A DNA stretch of 52,294 bases from positions 1 through 52,294 of the forward strand of contig JAUIAC010000007.1 of assembly GCA_030425545.1 (NCBI GenBank), written 5' to 3'. Below are positions 42,137 through 51,418 of this stretch, piece after piece. How positions within the stretch are numbered: position 1 is the first letter of the stretch; every line of letters begins with the position of its first letter. The notes beneath the pieces were generated by a model. The model saw only the letters and a program-made list of their open reading frames with translations. It was not told the origin of the DNA and made no database searches. The translations under genes and the position numbers were made by a program. This DNA is from a bacterium (lineage in GTDB: Bacteria > Myxococcota_A > UBA9042).

Positions 42137-43894
42137 ATGCCCCCCGTGACCCACCGCGCGCTGCGTGTTCCCGCGCTCGCCTTGCTCTCCCTCCTGCTCG
42201 TCGCCACCGGCTGCGCCTCCGACGAGGGCACCGGCGCCGCCGTGACCTACCACCGCGACGTCGAGCCGCTGCTGCAGAAGCGCTGTCTGGGCTGCCACGC
42301 CAAGGGCGGGCTCGCGCCCTTCTCCTTCGACACCTACGCCGCTGCGAGCGGGGCCTCGGCCATGATCGCCAACGCCGTGGTCAACAAGACGATGCCGCCG
42401 TGGGGGGCGCACGACACCGACGCCTGCACGCACGCCCGCCCCTTCAAGGACGACGGCCGGCTGAGCGAGGCTGAGATCAAGACCCTCAAGGACTGGCACG
42501 ACCTGGGCGCGCCCAAGGGCGAGACCAAGGACGCCCCGGCGAAGTTCGTGCCGAGCCAGAACCTGCTCGAAGGCGCCAACGTCGAGCTCAAGCCCGCTCA
42601 GGGCTGGGTGACCGAGGGCAAGAAGGACCAGTTCATCTGCTTCGTGCTGGATCCGAAGTTCGACACGGACGTCTACGTGCAGGCCTCTCACGTGGTGCCG
42701 GGCAACAAGCTGGTGGCCCACCACGCGCTGGTGTTCACCGACGGCCGCGCTCGCATCGGCGAGGAGAACGGCAAGCGCTACGTGCTCAAGAAGGGCGCGG
42801 GGACCGTCTCGGACACCAAGAACCGGGTCGAGCTGGACAAGCACGACGCCTACCCCTGCTTTGGCAACACGGGCCTCGACCAGGAGACGTTGCTGCACAC
42901 CTGGACCCCGGGCGCTGTGCCGGACGAGCTGCCGCCCAACGCCGGCATCCGTGTGAAGAAGGGCAGCCTCATCGTGCTGCAGATGCACTACCACCCGCTG
43001 GGCGCCGCCGCTGATCCCGACGCGAGCACGGTGCAGCTCAAGGTGGTCAAGGAGCAGCCGGAGTTCCTCGCCGTGGCGGTGCTCTTCGGCAACGCGAGCA
43101 AGCAGGACAAGGACACGGGCGACGGCCTGCAGCCCGGCGCCGACGACGACCACTGCAAGGTGCACGGCGCCGACCCCAAGACCTGCAAGGACAAGACCGG
43201 CGCCGCGTTCGTGGTGCCCGCCGGCAAGGCCGCACACAAGGAGCTGATGCAGTTCACCGTGCCGCCGGCCTTCGACGACGGCCCCTTCCCCGGCCTCTTC
43301 ATCTACTCGGTGTTCAACCACATGCACTACGTCGGCACCGACATGCGCATGAGCATCCACCGCAAGACCGGCGACCCGGTGTGCGCCGACGACAAGCTCA
43401 ACCCGGCGGTGGCCTGCGTCGAGAAGTCCTGCAGCGGTGTCGAGCTCGACAAGCTCGAGACCTGCGTGCAGCAGAACTGCGCGGTGGAGGTGCTGTCGTT
43501 GCCGGCGGACTGCCTCACCTGCATGACCCAGAACATCGCCGGCGGCGTGCACGTGGCTGCCGCGGCCTGCGGCAAGGGCGTCGACCCGGAGTCGGTCTAC
43601 GGCCCGCTGCCGAAGCAGTCCGACAGCGAGTGCCTGCTGCAGACCCCGAACTGGGACTTCCAGTGGCAGCGCTTCTACAGCTACTCGGGCCCCATCACGG
43701 GCCTGCCGATGCTGGGCGTGGGCGACAAGATCGTCATCGAGTGCACCTACAACAACACGCTCGCCAACCGCTTCGTGAAAGAGGCGCTGGACTACCTCGG
43801 GCTGAGCGAGCCGCAGGACGTGCAGCTCGGCGACGAGACCCTCGACGAGATGTGCGTCGGCGGCATGAAGCTGCTCTACAAGCCCAGCAAGTAG
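42137..43894 (+). CDS. Copper type II monooxygenase-like lipoprotein with a haem c motif
   Basis: The 585-residue protein starts with a lipoprotein signal (lipobox LVATGC, Cys26) and a c-type haem site CLGCH (Cys50, Cys53, His54) in a short cytochrome-like domain. The main part resembles peptidylglycine alpha-hydroxylating/dopamine-beta monooxygenase folds. Copper ligand candidates are His195-His196, the MHYHP histidines (284, 286) and NHMH (395, 397). A cysteine-rich insertion of about 100 residues (43381-43640) interrupts the second half. The ATG at 42137 has AGAGGAC upstream. It is probably periplasmic or surface-exposed; substrate and electron donor are unknown. Confidence 0.82.
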   Translation: MPPVTHRALRVPALALLSLLLVATGCASDEGTGAAVTYHRDVEPLLQKRCLGCHAKGGLAPFSFDTYAAASGASAMIANAVVNKTMPPWGAHDTDACTHARPFKDDGRLSEAEIKTLKDWHDLGAPKGETKDAPAKFVPSQNLLEGANVELKPAQGWVTEGKKDQFICFVLDPKFDTDVYVQASHVVPGNKLVAHHALVFTDGRARIGEENGKRYVLKKGAGTVSDTKNRVELDKHDAYPCFGNTGLDQETLLHTWTPGAVPDELPPNAGIRVKKGSLIVLQMHYHPLGAAADPDASTVQLKVVKEQPEFLAVAVLFGNASKQDKDTGDGLQPGADDDHCKVHGADPKTCKDKTGAAFVVPAGKAAHKELMQFTVPPAFDDGPFPGLFIYSVFNHMHYVGTDMRMSIHRKTGDPVCADDKLNPAVACVEKSCSGVELDKLETCVQQNCAVEVLSLPADCLTCMTQNIAGGVHVAAAACGKGVDPESVYGPLPKQSDSECLLQTPNWDFQWQRFYSYSGPITGLPMLGVGDKIVIECTYNNTLANRFVKEALDYLGLSEPQDVQLGDETLDEMCVGGMKLLYKPSK

Positions 43895-43898
43895 GGCC

Positions 43899-43921
43899 GC
43901 GAGCAGGGGGAGCGCGCTCGC
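43899..43921. terminator. Hairpin between convergent genes
   Basis: GCGAGC (43899-43904) pairs with GCTCGC (43916-43921). It lies between the convergent lipoprotein and radical SAM genes, without U-tracts. Confidence 0.3.
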
Positions 43922-43928
43922 TGCCGGC

Positions 43929-45533
43929 TCAGGTCCGGCGGTAGCGCAGCAGCCGCGTCGCGCGCTCGCCCACCACGTCGCCCATGCGTCGGGTCATGTC
44001 GCCGAGGGCGCGGTCGAGCCGCGTGGTGTGCTCGCCGGTGGCCACGTTGCGCAGGGTGTCGACCACCCGCTGCGGGCGGCGGGCGAAGGCGGCGCTGTAG
44101 AACGACGCCATGCCGAGCGTGCGCAGCGCGGACAGCTGCCGCGACGACAGGTGGTTCGAGAACGACACCGTGTTGGCCAGGTCCGAGTACATGGCGAGCA
44201 TGTCGAAGTAGTCGTCGCTCATGGGCGGCAGGCTGCCGCTGTCGACCAGCGCGTCGTAGGTCTCCGAGCCCGGGTAGGGGCAGAAGGGGCCGAGGTTGAT
44301 GTCCTGCACGCCCACGCGTGCCAGGCGCCGGCAGTAGGCGACGGTCTCCAGCACCTCGTCGAGGGTCTCGTCGGGGAAGCCGATGATGAAGTTGCACTTC
44401 ACGGTCATGCCCACGGACACCGCCGTCGCCATCGACGCGGTCATGCGCTCGAGGTCGATGCGCTTCTTGATCCGCTTGAGCACCGCCGGCGAGCCGCTCT
44501 CCGGGGCGTAGACGATGTGGTGGCAGCCCGCCCGCATCAGCGCCTCGAGCACCTCGCGGTCCAGGACCTCAGAGCGGGTGCCGCTGGGGATCTGAAAGGT
44601 CACCCCCAGGTCGGCCTCGACCAGCAGGGCGCAGAACTCGAGGATCCACGCCTTCTTCAGCACGGCGGTCAGGTCGTAGAAGTCGAAGTTCTCGGCCTTG
44701 TAGCGGGCGACGCCCTGGGTCATCTCGGCGACGACGTCGGCCGGATCCCGGGCGACCCAGCGGGTGCCCCACATCTGCACGTTGGAGCAGAAGGTGCACT
44801 GGTAGGGGCAGCCGCGCGTCGCCATGATCGGCACGCTGCGGACCCGGCCGATGCCGTAGGCCAGGCCGTTGTCGAGGTAGTTGTCGAGGGGCACGTGGTG
44901 CCAGGCCGGCCAGGGCAGCTCGTCGATGCCGCGGATGCGGGCGCGGCGCGGGGTGCGAACCAGCGTGTCGTCCGCCAAGAAGGCCAGCCCCGCGATGTGG
45001 GTGAGCCGCTCGGTGTCCACCGAGCCGCGCGTGTGAAGCTCCCGCGCCAGGTCGACCAGCGTCTCCTCGCCCTCACCGAGCACGCACACGTCGATCGCGC
45101 CGCTGTCGCGGATGGCGAACTCCGGCGCGGCGGTGATGTGCTCTCCCCCCGCCACGATCGGCGTGTTCGGGAAGGCGGCGCGCAGCGACTGCACCAGCCC
45201 GCGGACCATGGGCCACTCTTCGGAGAACATCGACGTGACGCCGATGCAGGTCGCGTCCGCGGGGACCCGGGCGACGGTCTCGGCGTCGCTCAGCCCCAGT
45301 CGGAGAAAGCGGGGGTTGTCGATGGGCGTGAAGCGGCGGGGCGCCTCGCCCAGGGCGTCGACCACCGTCACCCGCTGACCGGCCTGCTCCACGGCTGCCG
45401 CTAGGTAGGCCACCGCCACCGGCGGGCAGGCCAGGGTCGAGTAGCTCGCCTTGGGCACGCGCAGGGGCGGCCGCACCAGCACCACGTGGGGGCGGTCGTC
45501 GGCAGGGGTCGCGTTCGGCTCGTTCGAGGGCAT
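43929..45533 (-). CDS. B12-binding-domain radical SAM protein
   Basis: The 534-residue protein begins with a cobalamin-binding-like domain (VVLVRPPLRVP, PPVAVAYLAAAVEQAGQRVTVVDA, PIVAGGEHITAAPEFAIRDSGAIDVCVLGEGEETL). The radical SAM domain has RGCPYQCTFC as the [4Fe-4S]-binding CxxxCxxC, then FYDLTAVLKKAWILEF and YAPESGSPAVLKRIKKRI. The architecture matches the large B12-radical SAM class of methyltransferases and ring-forming enzymes. The ATG lies within a region followed upstream by 10-bp repeats. Substrate unknown. Confidence 0.9.
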   Translation of the reverse strand: MPSNEPNATPADDRPHVVLVRPPLRVPKASYSTLACPPVAVAYLAAAVEQAGQRVTVVDALGEAPRRFTPIDNPRFLRLGLSDAETVARVPADATCIGVTSMFSEEWPMVRGLVQSLRAAFPNTPIVAGGEHITAAPEFAIRDSGAIDVCVLGEGEETLVDLARELHTRGSVDTERLTHIAGLAFLADDTLVRTPRRARIRGIDELPWPAWHHVPLDNYLDNGLAYGIGRVRSVPIMATRGCPYQCTFCSNVQMWGTRWVARDPADVVAEMTQGVARYKAENFDFYDLTAVLKKAWILEFCALLVEADLGVTFQIPSGTRSEVLDREVLEALMRAGCHHIVYAPESGSPAVLKRIKKRIDLERMTASMATAVSVGMTVKCNFIIGFPDETLDEVLETVAYCRRLARVGVQDINLGPFCPYPGSETYDALVDSGSLPPMSDDYFDMLAMYSDLANTVSFSNHLSSRQLSALRTLGMASFYSAAFARRPQRVVDTLRNVATGEHTTRLDRALGDMTRRMGDVVGERATRLLRYRRT

Positions 45534-45754
45534 GCGCGTGGGTCCGGTGAGGGGGCGTGGAGGTGCGGCGAGGCGCGGCGAGGCGCGGCGAGGTACGGCG
45601 GGCGCAGGGAGGCGCGGCGAAGGTGCCGCGGCGCCTGCGCTAGGGCCCCGACTATGCCACGCGCCGCCGATTGACGCTCGGCGTTCGAGCGCGGTCTGGG
45701 GGCTGTGACGCTGGCGTCTAGTGTCCCGTCGAGACGGCGACGGCGCCCGCCGCT
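45534..45754. other. Divergent intergenic region, radical SAM gene / GT39-like gene
   Basis: About 220 bases with the 10-bp repeats near the radical SAM gene. I see no convincing promoter on either strand. Confidence 0.35.
45561..45600. repeat. 10-bp tandem repeat, four copies
   Basis: AGGTGCGGCG, AGGCGCGGCG, AGGCGCGGCG and AGGTACGGCG follow each other exactly, about one helical turn per unit, 28 bases upstream of the radical SAM start codon. Further imperfect copies follow to about 45630. Confidence 0.8.
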
Positions 45755-47458
45755 ATGCTGCCGCCGATGTCTGTCCCGCCCGCCGCAGCGGCCCCTGTCG
45801 CGCCCCACACCGGAACCACCCGCGGGTCAGCGCGCCAGCGTCTGGCTGGCTGGATCCGCGGGCCGCGAGGGCAGATCTTCGGGCTCGCGCTCGCCCACAT
45901 GGCGGCGGCGACCTGGGTGCTCACCAGCCGCGAGGTGGTCGACGACGAGGGCTACCTCGCCTTCACCGGCGCGCGGCTGTGGCTCGACGCGCCGCTGGCG
46001 GCCTTCTTCGCGCTGAAGCTGCACCCGGTGGTGAGCGTGCTGCAGGCGCCGTGGGCGGCGCTCGGCTGGCGGGCCTGGCTGGTGGGGCACGTGCTCACGG
46101 GGGGGCTGGCCGTCGCGCTGCTCGGCAGCGCGGTGCGGCGCTTCGGCGGCCGCGGGCCCCTCGCCGCGCTGCTGCTCGCAGCGTCGCCGGCGCTCGTCGT
46201 CGCGTCGGCCGCGGGCCAGTCCAACGTCGACGGGCTGCTCCTGGTCTGCGCTGCGCTCTACGCAGCCGCGCGCGCGGCTGAGCGAGCGCCGCCCCCGTCG
46301 CCGGTCGGCGCGAGCGCAGCGCGTCCCCCCGGGGCCTGGGTGCCGTGGGCGGGCGTGCTGGGCGTGCTGCTCTCGCTGTGCCCCTGGGCGCGCGTCGAGA
46401 CGGTCTTGGGGGCCTTTGCGCTCGGGGTCTTCGCCCTCTGGCGGCTCCCCACGGGGCGCAGGGCCCTGGCGGTCGGCGCGGCGCTCTTCCCCCTGGCCTA
46501 CGGGGTGGGCGGGGCGCTCTACCACGGAGACGCGCTCTTTGTGCTGCACTACCCGCCCTCGGTCCCCCAGGGGGTGCCGCTCAACGAGTCGATCTACGAC
46601 TTTCCGGCGACCCTGGCCGACAGCGCGGCGTCGGTGGCCCGCAACCTGGCGTGGGTGTGCGGCGCGTGGCCCCTGATCTTCGCCCGCGGATGGTCGCGGC
46701 TGCCGGCCATGGGGCGCCTCGGGCTGGCCCTCAGCGTCGGCGTGACCACGGCGATGACGCTGGTGCCGCTCACGGGCGGCTTCTTCGACTTCCCCTGGCC
46801 GCGCTACCTGCTGGTGTTGCTGCCCTGGCTGGCGCTGACCGTAGGGCTCGCCGTGCGGCACCGGACGCTCGCGAGGGTCGTGGTGGCGCTCACGCTGGTG
46901 ACGGCCGGGTGGACCCTCAGCACACCTCAGCGCCACTGGCGGCTCGGCTTCGTGGCGCCGACCGAGGCCGAGGCGCAGGCGTTGCGGGTGCTCCGCGGCG
47001 GCGTGACCGCCGGGCGGGTGTTCACCACCAACATGCGCGTGGCGCTGGCGCTGCAGCAGGACAGTGAACGCACGCCGGGACGCCCACAGGTGGTGTTCCT
47101 GCCAGGGCACGACGTGCAGCTCGAGCTCTTCAGCCTGCTCAACCACGCCAACGGGCAGTTCGACGCGCTGACCCGCTCCTTCGCCCGGGTGTTCCTCGGG
47201 CGCACCGTGTGGACCTGCGCCCTCCCGGACCTGGCCCTGACCACCGCCGACCGTCTGGTCGTGGGCGCTGACCCGCGTCGCACGCTGCTCCTGCCCGACG
47301 CGGTGTTGGCCGCGGTCGCCGACCCCGGCCCCCGCTTCGGCGACGAGCTGCAGCTCTGGCGACCGCGGGGTGGGCGGCTGCAGCCGCGGTGGCCGCCCCC
47401 GCTGCCGCCGCGAGCGATGCGCGCCTTCTGCGCCGCACCGGCAGCTGTGGGCCCTTGA
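45755..47458 (+). CDS. GT39/ArnT-like integral membrane glycosyltransferase
   Basis: A 567-residue polytopic membrane protein. After a Pro/Ala-rich N-terminus, the first loop carries EVVDDEGYLAFTGARLW, the acidic motif of GT-C enzymes that use polyprenyl-phosphate sugars. About ten hydrophobic segments follow, then a soluble C-terminal part. It probably adds sugars to envelope components on the periplasmic side. A second in-frame ATG at 45767 could be the true start; neither has a strong SD. Confidence 0.75.
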   Translation: MLPPMSVPPAAAAPVAPHTGTTRGSARQRLAGWIRGPRGQIFGLALAHMAAATWVLTSREVVDDEGYLAFTGARLWLDAPLAAFFALKLHPVVSVLQAPWAALGWRAWLVGHVLTGGLAVALLGSAVRRFGGRGPLAALLLAASPALVVASAAGQSNVDGLLLVCAALYAAARAAERAPPPSPVGASAARPPGAWVPWAGVLGVLLSLCPWARVETVLGAFALGVFALWRLPTGRRALAVGAALFPLAYGVGGALYHGDALFVLHYPPSVPQGVPLNESIYDFPATLADSAASVARNLAWVCGAWPLIFARGWSRLPAMGRLGLALSVGVTTAMTLVPLTGGFFDFPWPRYLLVLLPWLALTVGLAVRHRTLARVVVALTLVTAGWTLSTPQRHWRLGFVAPTEAEAQALRVLRGGVTAGRVFTTNMRVALALQQDSERTPGRPQVVFLPGHDVQLELFSLLNHANGQFDALTRSFARVFLGRTVWTCALPDLALTTADRLVVGADPRRTLLLPDAVLAAVADPGPRFGDELQLWRPRGGRLQPRWPPPLPPRAMRAFCAAPAAVGP

Positions 47459-47582
47459 GCGCGCTGCCTTCGCGTCTGCGCTCGTCGTAGGGCGCCCGCC
47501 CCGCTACCCTGGCGCGGCACGGCGACCTGCGGCCCTCTCGTGCCGCCTGCGACCCGCGCTTCCCAGCGTCCCAAGGAGCCCC

Positions 47583-48254
47583 ATGTCCCGCGCCACCCTC
47601 GGCCTGCCCGGCCCCGTCCGCTCTTATCTCCTCGAGACCACGGTGGACGAACACCCAGCGCTGGTGGGCCTGCGCCACGCCACCGAGGCCCAGACCGGCG
47701 ACGACGCCGAGATGATCTCCAGCCCGGAGCAAGCCGCCTATCTGCGCTGGCTGCTGCGGCTCATCGGGGCGCGCCGCTGCCTCGAGATCGGCACCTTCAC
47801 CGGCTACAACGCCCTGAGCATGGCGCTGACGCTGCCCGAGGACGGCACGGTGGTGGCCTGCGACGTCAGCGCCGACTTTCCCGCCGTCGGGCGTCCCTTC
47901 TGGCGCGAGGCGGGCGTCGCGTCGCGAATCGATCTGCGCATCGCGCCCGCGACGGACACCCTGGGCGCGCTCGTCGCCGCGGGCCACGCCGGCACCTTCG
48001 ACCTGGCGTTCATCGACGCCGACAAGCCGGGCTACACCACCTACTACGAGCAGTGCCTGACCCTGCTGCGGCCGGGCGGCATCATCGCCGTCGACAACGT
48101 GCTCTGGAGCGGTCGGGTCGCGGACCCCGCGGACCAGAGCGCCAACACAGTCGCCATCCGCGCGCTCAACGATCACGTGTTCGCGGACGCCCGCGTCGAC
48201 GCCGTGATGCTGCCCATCGGCGACGGGCTGACGCTCGCCACCAAGCGAACCTGA
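47583..48254 (+). CDS. SAM-dependent O-methyltransferase (CCoAOMT-like)
   Basis: A 223-residue class I methyltransferase. The cofactor motif LEIGTFTGYNALSMA, the metal/substrate region DLAFIDADKPGYTTYYE and GGIIAVDNVLWSGRV are typical of the small cation-dependent O-methyltransferase family (caffeoyl-CoA OMT/catechol OMT type). AAGGAGCC lies just before the ATG at 47583. The amidase gene follows nine bases after its stop, so the two are co-transcribed. The substrate is probably a catechol-like compound, but not determined. Confidence 0.92.
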   Translation: MSRATLGLPGPVRSYLLETTVDEHPALVGLRHATEAQTGDDAEMISSPEQAAYLRWLLRLIGARRCLEIGTFTGYNALSMALTLPEDGTVVACDVSADFPAVGRPFWREAGVASRIDLRIAPATDTLGALVAAGHAGTFDLAFIDADKPGYTTYYEQCLTLLRPGGIIAVDNVLWSGRVADPADQSANTVAIRALNDHVFADARVDAVMLPIGDGLTLATKRT

Positions 48255-48263
48255 GGAGCCGAC

Positions 48264-49763
48264 ATGTCCACGACCTTTCCCATGCCCGAGTACGACCGGC
48301 TCGACGCGACCGCGCTCGCAGCCTTGGTCGCGTCGGGCGAGGTCACGCCCGAGACCTTGCTCGACGCGGCCGTCGCTCGCCTGCAGGCCCGCAATCCCGC
48401 GCTGAACGCCGTGGTCGAGCCCCTCGTCGAGCGCGCCCGGGGCCGGGTGCACGCGCTGCCCGAGGGGCCGCTGCGGGGGGTGCCCTTCCTCTTCAAGGAT
48501 CTGAAGCTGATGCTCGCGGGCACCAAGACCACCGGCTCGACCAAGCTGATGCGGGACTACGTGGCGCAGCGCTCGTCGGTCCTCGCGGAGCGCTACGAGG
48601 CGGCGGGGCTGCAGATCCTCGGCAAGACCAACACCCCCGAGTACGGGATCATGGGCATCACCGAGCCCGCCCTGCGCGGGCCCTGCCGCAACCCTTGGAA
48701 CACCGACCACACGCCGGGGGGCAGCTCCGGCGGCTCCGCGTCGGCGGTCGCCGCCCGCATCGTCCCGGCGGCGCACGCGGGGGACGGCGGCGGCTCCATC
48801 CGCATCCCGGCGGCGGCCTGCGGGCTCGTGGGCCTCAAACCCACCCGCGGCCGCGTGACCATGGCCCCCTTCATCGGCGAGGCGTGGAGCGGCTTCGTGC
48901 AGGAGCACGTCGTGTGTCGGACGGTGCGCGACAGCGCCCTCTTCCTCGACATCGAAGACGGCCCCGTGCCCGGAGAGCCCTACGCCGCGCCGCACAAGCC
49001 GCGCCCCTGGGTCGACGAGCTGAACGCGCCGGTGGGCAAGCTCCGCGTGGCCTTCGACACCGGCGCGCTCTACGGCGACGACACCCACCCCGACTGCCAG
49101 ACGGCGGTGCGGGACGCCGCGGAGCTCCTGCGTGAGCTGGGGCACGAGGTGGTCGAGGCGCGCCCCTCGTTCCCGCGAGACGAGCTGGTGCGCGCCTACT
49201 TCGTCGCGGTGGCGGCCGGCGTCGCGCGCATGGTCGACGAGACCGCGGCCCGCTTCGGCAAGAAGCCCGCCTACGATCAGGTGGAGCCGGCCACCTGGCT
49301 GCTCGCGCTCATCGGCTGGAAGACCTCCGCCGCCGATCTGGTCGGCGCTCAGTGGACCATGCAACGCGCGGCCCGCGACGTGGCTGCCTTCTTCGAGACC
49401 TGCGACGTCTTTGTCACGTCGACCCTGGCCCGGCCGCCGGCCCGGGTGGGCGAGCTGCTGCCGACGCGGGCTGAGCAGGCCCAGGTCGCGGCCCTGCGGC
49501 ACCTGGCCTTCAAGCCTGTGCTCGACTTTGCCCTTCAGAAGATGGCGTCCGGCAAGCTCGCGGCGACGCCGAACACCCAGCTCTTCAACCAGACCGGCCA
49601 GCCCGGCATCAGCCTGCCGCTGTCGTGGAACGCCGCCGGGCTGCCGATCGGCGTGCAGCTCGTGGGTCGCTTCGGAGACGAGGCCACGCTCTTCCGGCTG
49701 TCGAAGCAGCTCGAAGAGGCGCGCCCCTGGGAGGACCGGCTCCCCCCCATGGTCGACGGATAG
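48264..49763 (+). CDS. Amidase signature family enzyme
   Basis: The 499-residue protein has the Ser-cisSer-Lys triad: the lysine in VPFLFKDLK, the signature GGSSGGSASAVAA, and the catalytic serine in AGDGGGSIRIPAA. The C-terminal part has the usual PGISLPLSW...LPIGVQLVG. It hydrolyses carboxamides; it is not clearly GatA because no gatB or gatC neighbour is present. GAGGAG precedes the ATG. It follows the O-methyltransferase by nine bases. Confidence 0.93.
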   Translation: MSTTFPMPEYDRLDATALAALVASGEVTPETLLDAAVARLQARNPALNAVVEPLVERARGRVHALPEGPLRGVPFLFKDLKLMLAGTKTTGSTKLMRDYVAQRSSVLAERYEAAGLQILGKTNTPEYGIMGITEPALRGPCRNPWNTDHTPGGSSGGSASAVAARIVPAAHAGDGGGSIRIPAAACGLVGLKPTRGRVTMAPFIGEAWSGFVQEHVVCRTVRDSALFLDIEDGPVPGEPYAAPHKPRPWVDELNAPVGKLRVAFDTGALYGDDTHPDCQTAVRDAAELLRELGHEVVEARPSFPRDELVRAYFVAVAAGVARMVDETAARFGKKPAYDQVEPATWLLALIGWKTSAADLVGAQWTMQRAARDVAAFFETCDVFVTSTLARPPARVGELLPTRAEQAQVAALRHLAFKPVLDFALQKMASGKLAATPNTQLFNQTGQPGISLPLSWNAAGLPIGVQLVGRFGDEATLFRLSKQLEEARPWEDRLPPMVDG

Positions 49764-49832
49764 GCCCCCTTGGTCCCGCCGAGTCGCCCGCCTGCGCCGG
49801 TCGCACCTACGCCGCCCGCCCGGCCCTTCGTC

Positions 49833-51407
49833 ATGCCCGCGTGGGCCGTGGCCCTTGGCGCCGCGCACCTGCTCCTGAGCCCGGTGACGCGGGAGCTGGT
49901 CTCGGTCAGCGACGCCGATCGCTACTTCCTCCCGACCCTGGGTCCCACCGACGCGCTCGCCGCGGCGCTGGCGCTGGTCGTGCTCTCGGCCGGCCTGTTC
50001 GGGGCGTCGCGACTGCTCTCGCCTCGCCTGCCGCCCGCCGTGGGTCAGGCCCTCGGGCTGGCCGCGCTGGGGCTGCTCGTCGTCCACGTGGCCACCCTGG
50101 GGGGCAACGCGCTGAGCGAGCGGCAGCACACGGGCGCCTGGTTGCCCCGCTGGCAGCGTCTGGTGCCGTGGGGGCCAGGCCTGCTCGCGGCCGCCCTGGC
50201 GGTGCTGGGCGCCGCGGGCTGGTGGCTCAGAGGGCCGGTGCTCACGGGGGCGCGCTGGGTGCTCGGCGTGCTCGGCGGGTTCGGCGTCTGGACCCTGGGT
50301 CTGCTCTTGTGGGCCGCGATCTCGGGGCTGCCCCCGGCGTCTGAGCCGCCTGTCGACGGCCCCGCTTCAGCGCCGGTCGCGACCCAGCGCCCACGCCCGC
50401 CGCCATCGACGGCGAGCGGTCAGCGGGTGGTGTGGCTGCTCTTCGACGAGCTCGACCATCGCGCCGCGTTCGAGGAGCACCTCGCGGCGCTGCCGAACCT
50501 CAGGGTGCTTCGAGATCGCGGGGTGCTCGCGACCCAGGCCTACCAGGCCGGTGAGCACACGCTCGACACCGTGCCGGACATGTTCACGGGCCAGCGGCTC
50601 GAGGCTGTGCGGCCGCTCGGCCGGCGGGCCTTGCAGGTGACGCCGCGGGGCGGTCGACGCGCGCTCTGGCACCGGCTGCCGACCTGGGCGCACGCGGCCC
50701 ACGCCGCAGGCCAGCGCGTCGGCATCGCGGGGGCGTATCACCCCTATTGTCGGCTCTACGGCGGGGAAGCGGCGGACTGTGTCCAGGCCACCGTGGGCGT
50801 CGCCCACACCCGGGGGGGACTGCCGCTGGCCACGCGGGTGCTCGCGGACCTCGCCACGCTGGACCTGCTCCGTCCCCGCCGCGCCGCCATCGCGGCCAAC
50901 GTCGCCGTCCTCGCCGCGGGGCGGCGGCAGGCGCTCGACGCGGATCTGGACGTCACCTTCATGCATGTCTTGTTGCCGCACGAGCCCTTCACCTGGGACG
51001 TGGACCGCGCGCAGCCGCAGGTGTGGACCGGCTGGTCGGAGGGATATCGGTCCAACCTGCGCTGGGTCGACCACTGGCTCGGCGGTCTGCGGCGGGCGCT
51101 GGCGGCCTCGCCCCTGGGCGCGTCCACCACGCTGGTGATCTCGGCCGACCACGGGTGGCGCGCCAGCCAAGCCCTGGCCGGGCGGCCTCCAGACCGTCGC
51201 GTGGCGCTGCTGGTGGTGCCGCCGGGCTCCGCGGGCGCCGCGCGGCGCGTCGACCGTCCGATCTCCGCCCGAGCGGTGGGGCCGCTGGTCCAGGCGCTGG
51301 CGCTGGGCGAGCTCCCAGCGAGGGCCGACGCCATCGCGCGCTGGCTCGGCGCGCGGCCCGTCGCCAGCGCCGCGGAGCGGTCCGGACTGGCGTCGCCCGC
51401 GCGCTGA
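49833..51407 (+). CDS. Membrane-anchored sulfatase / alkaline-phosphatase-superfamily protein
   Basis: Four hydrophobic segments at the N-terminus are followed by a Pro-rich linker and a soluble AlkP-superfamily domain: VVWLLFDELDH (metal Asp), GEHTLDTVPDMFTG with a Thr nucleophile candidate, MHVLLPHEPF, and VISADHGW. This layout is like LtaS and related phospho/sulfo-transferases acting outside the membrane. The start is uncertain: ATG at 49833 (524 residues), or TTG at 49770, seven bases after the amidase stop. Its exact substrate is unknown. Confidence 0.8.
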   Translation: MPAWAVALGAAHLLLSPVTRELVSVSDADRYFLPTLGPTDALAAALALVVLSAGLFGASRLLSPRLPPAVGQALGLAALGLLVVHVATLGGNALSERQHTGAWLPRWQRLVPWGPGLLAAALAVLGAAGWWLRGPVLTGARWVLGVLGGFGVWTLGLLLWAAISGLPPASEPPVDGPASAPVATQRPRPPPSTASGQRVVWLLFDELDHRAAFEEHLAALPNLRVLRDRGVLATQAYQAGEHTLDTVPDMFTGQRLEAVRPLGRRALQVTPRGGRRALWHRLPTWAHAAHAAGQRVGIAGAYHPYCRLYGGEAADCVQATVGVAHTRGGLPLATRVLADLATLDLLRPRRAAIAANVAVLAAGRRQALDADLDVTFMHVLLPHEPFTWDVDRAQPQVWTGWSEGYRSNLRWVDHWLGGLRRALAASPLGASTTLVISADHGWRASQALAGRPPDRRVALLVVPPGSAGAARRVDRPISARAVGPLVQALALGELPARADAIARWLGARPVASAAERSGLASPAR

Positions 51408-51418
51408 TCCAGCTCCGC

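Noticed and set aside
47139..50129. 996-codon open frame on the minus strand, antisense to the O-methyltransferase, amidase and sulfatase-like genes
   Set aside because: It is antisense to three genes with clear motifs and good start sites. Its translation is low-complexity and matches no family; long antisense frames are expected in GC-rich DNA.
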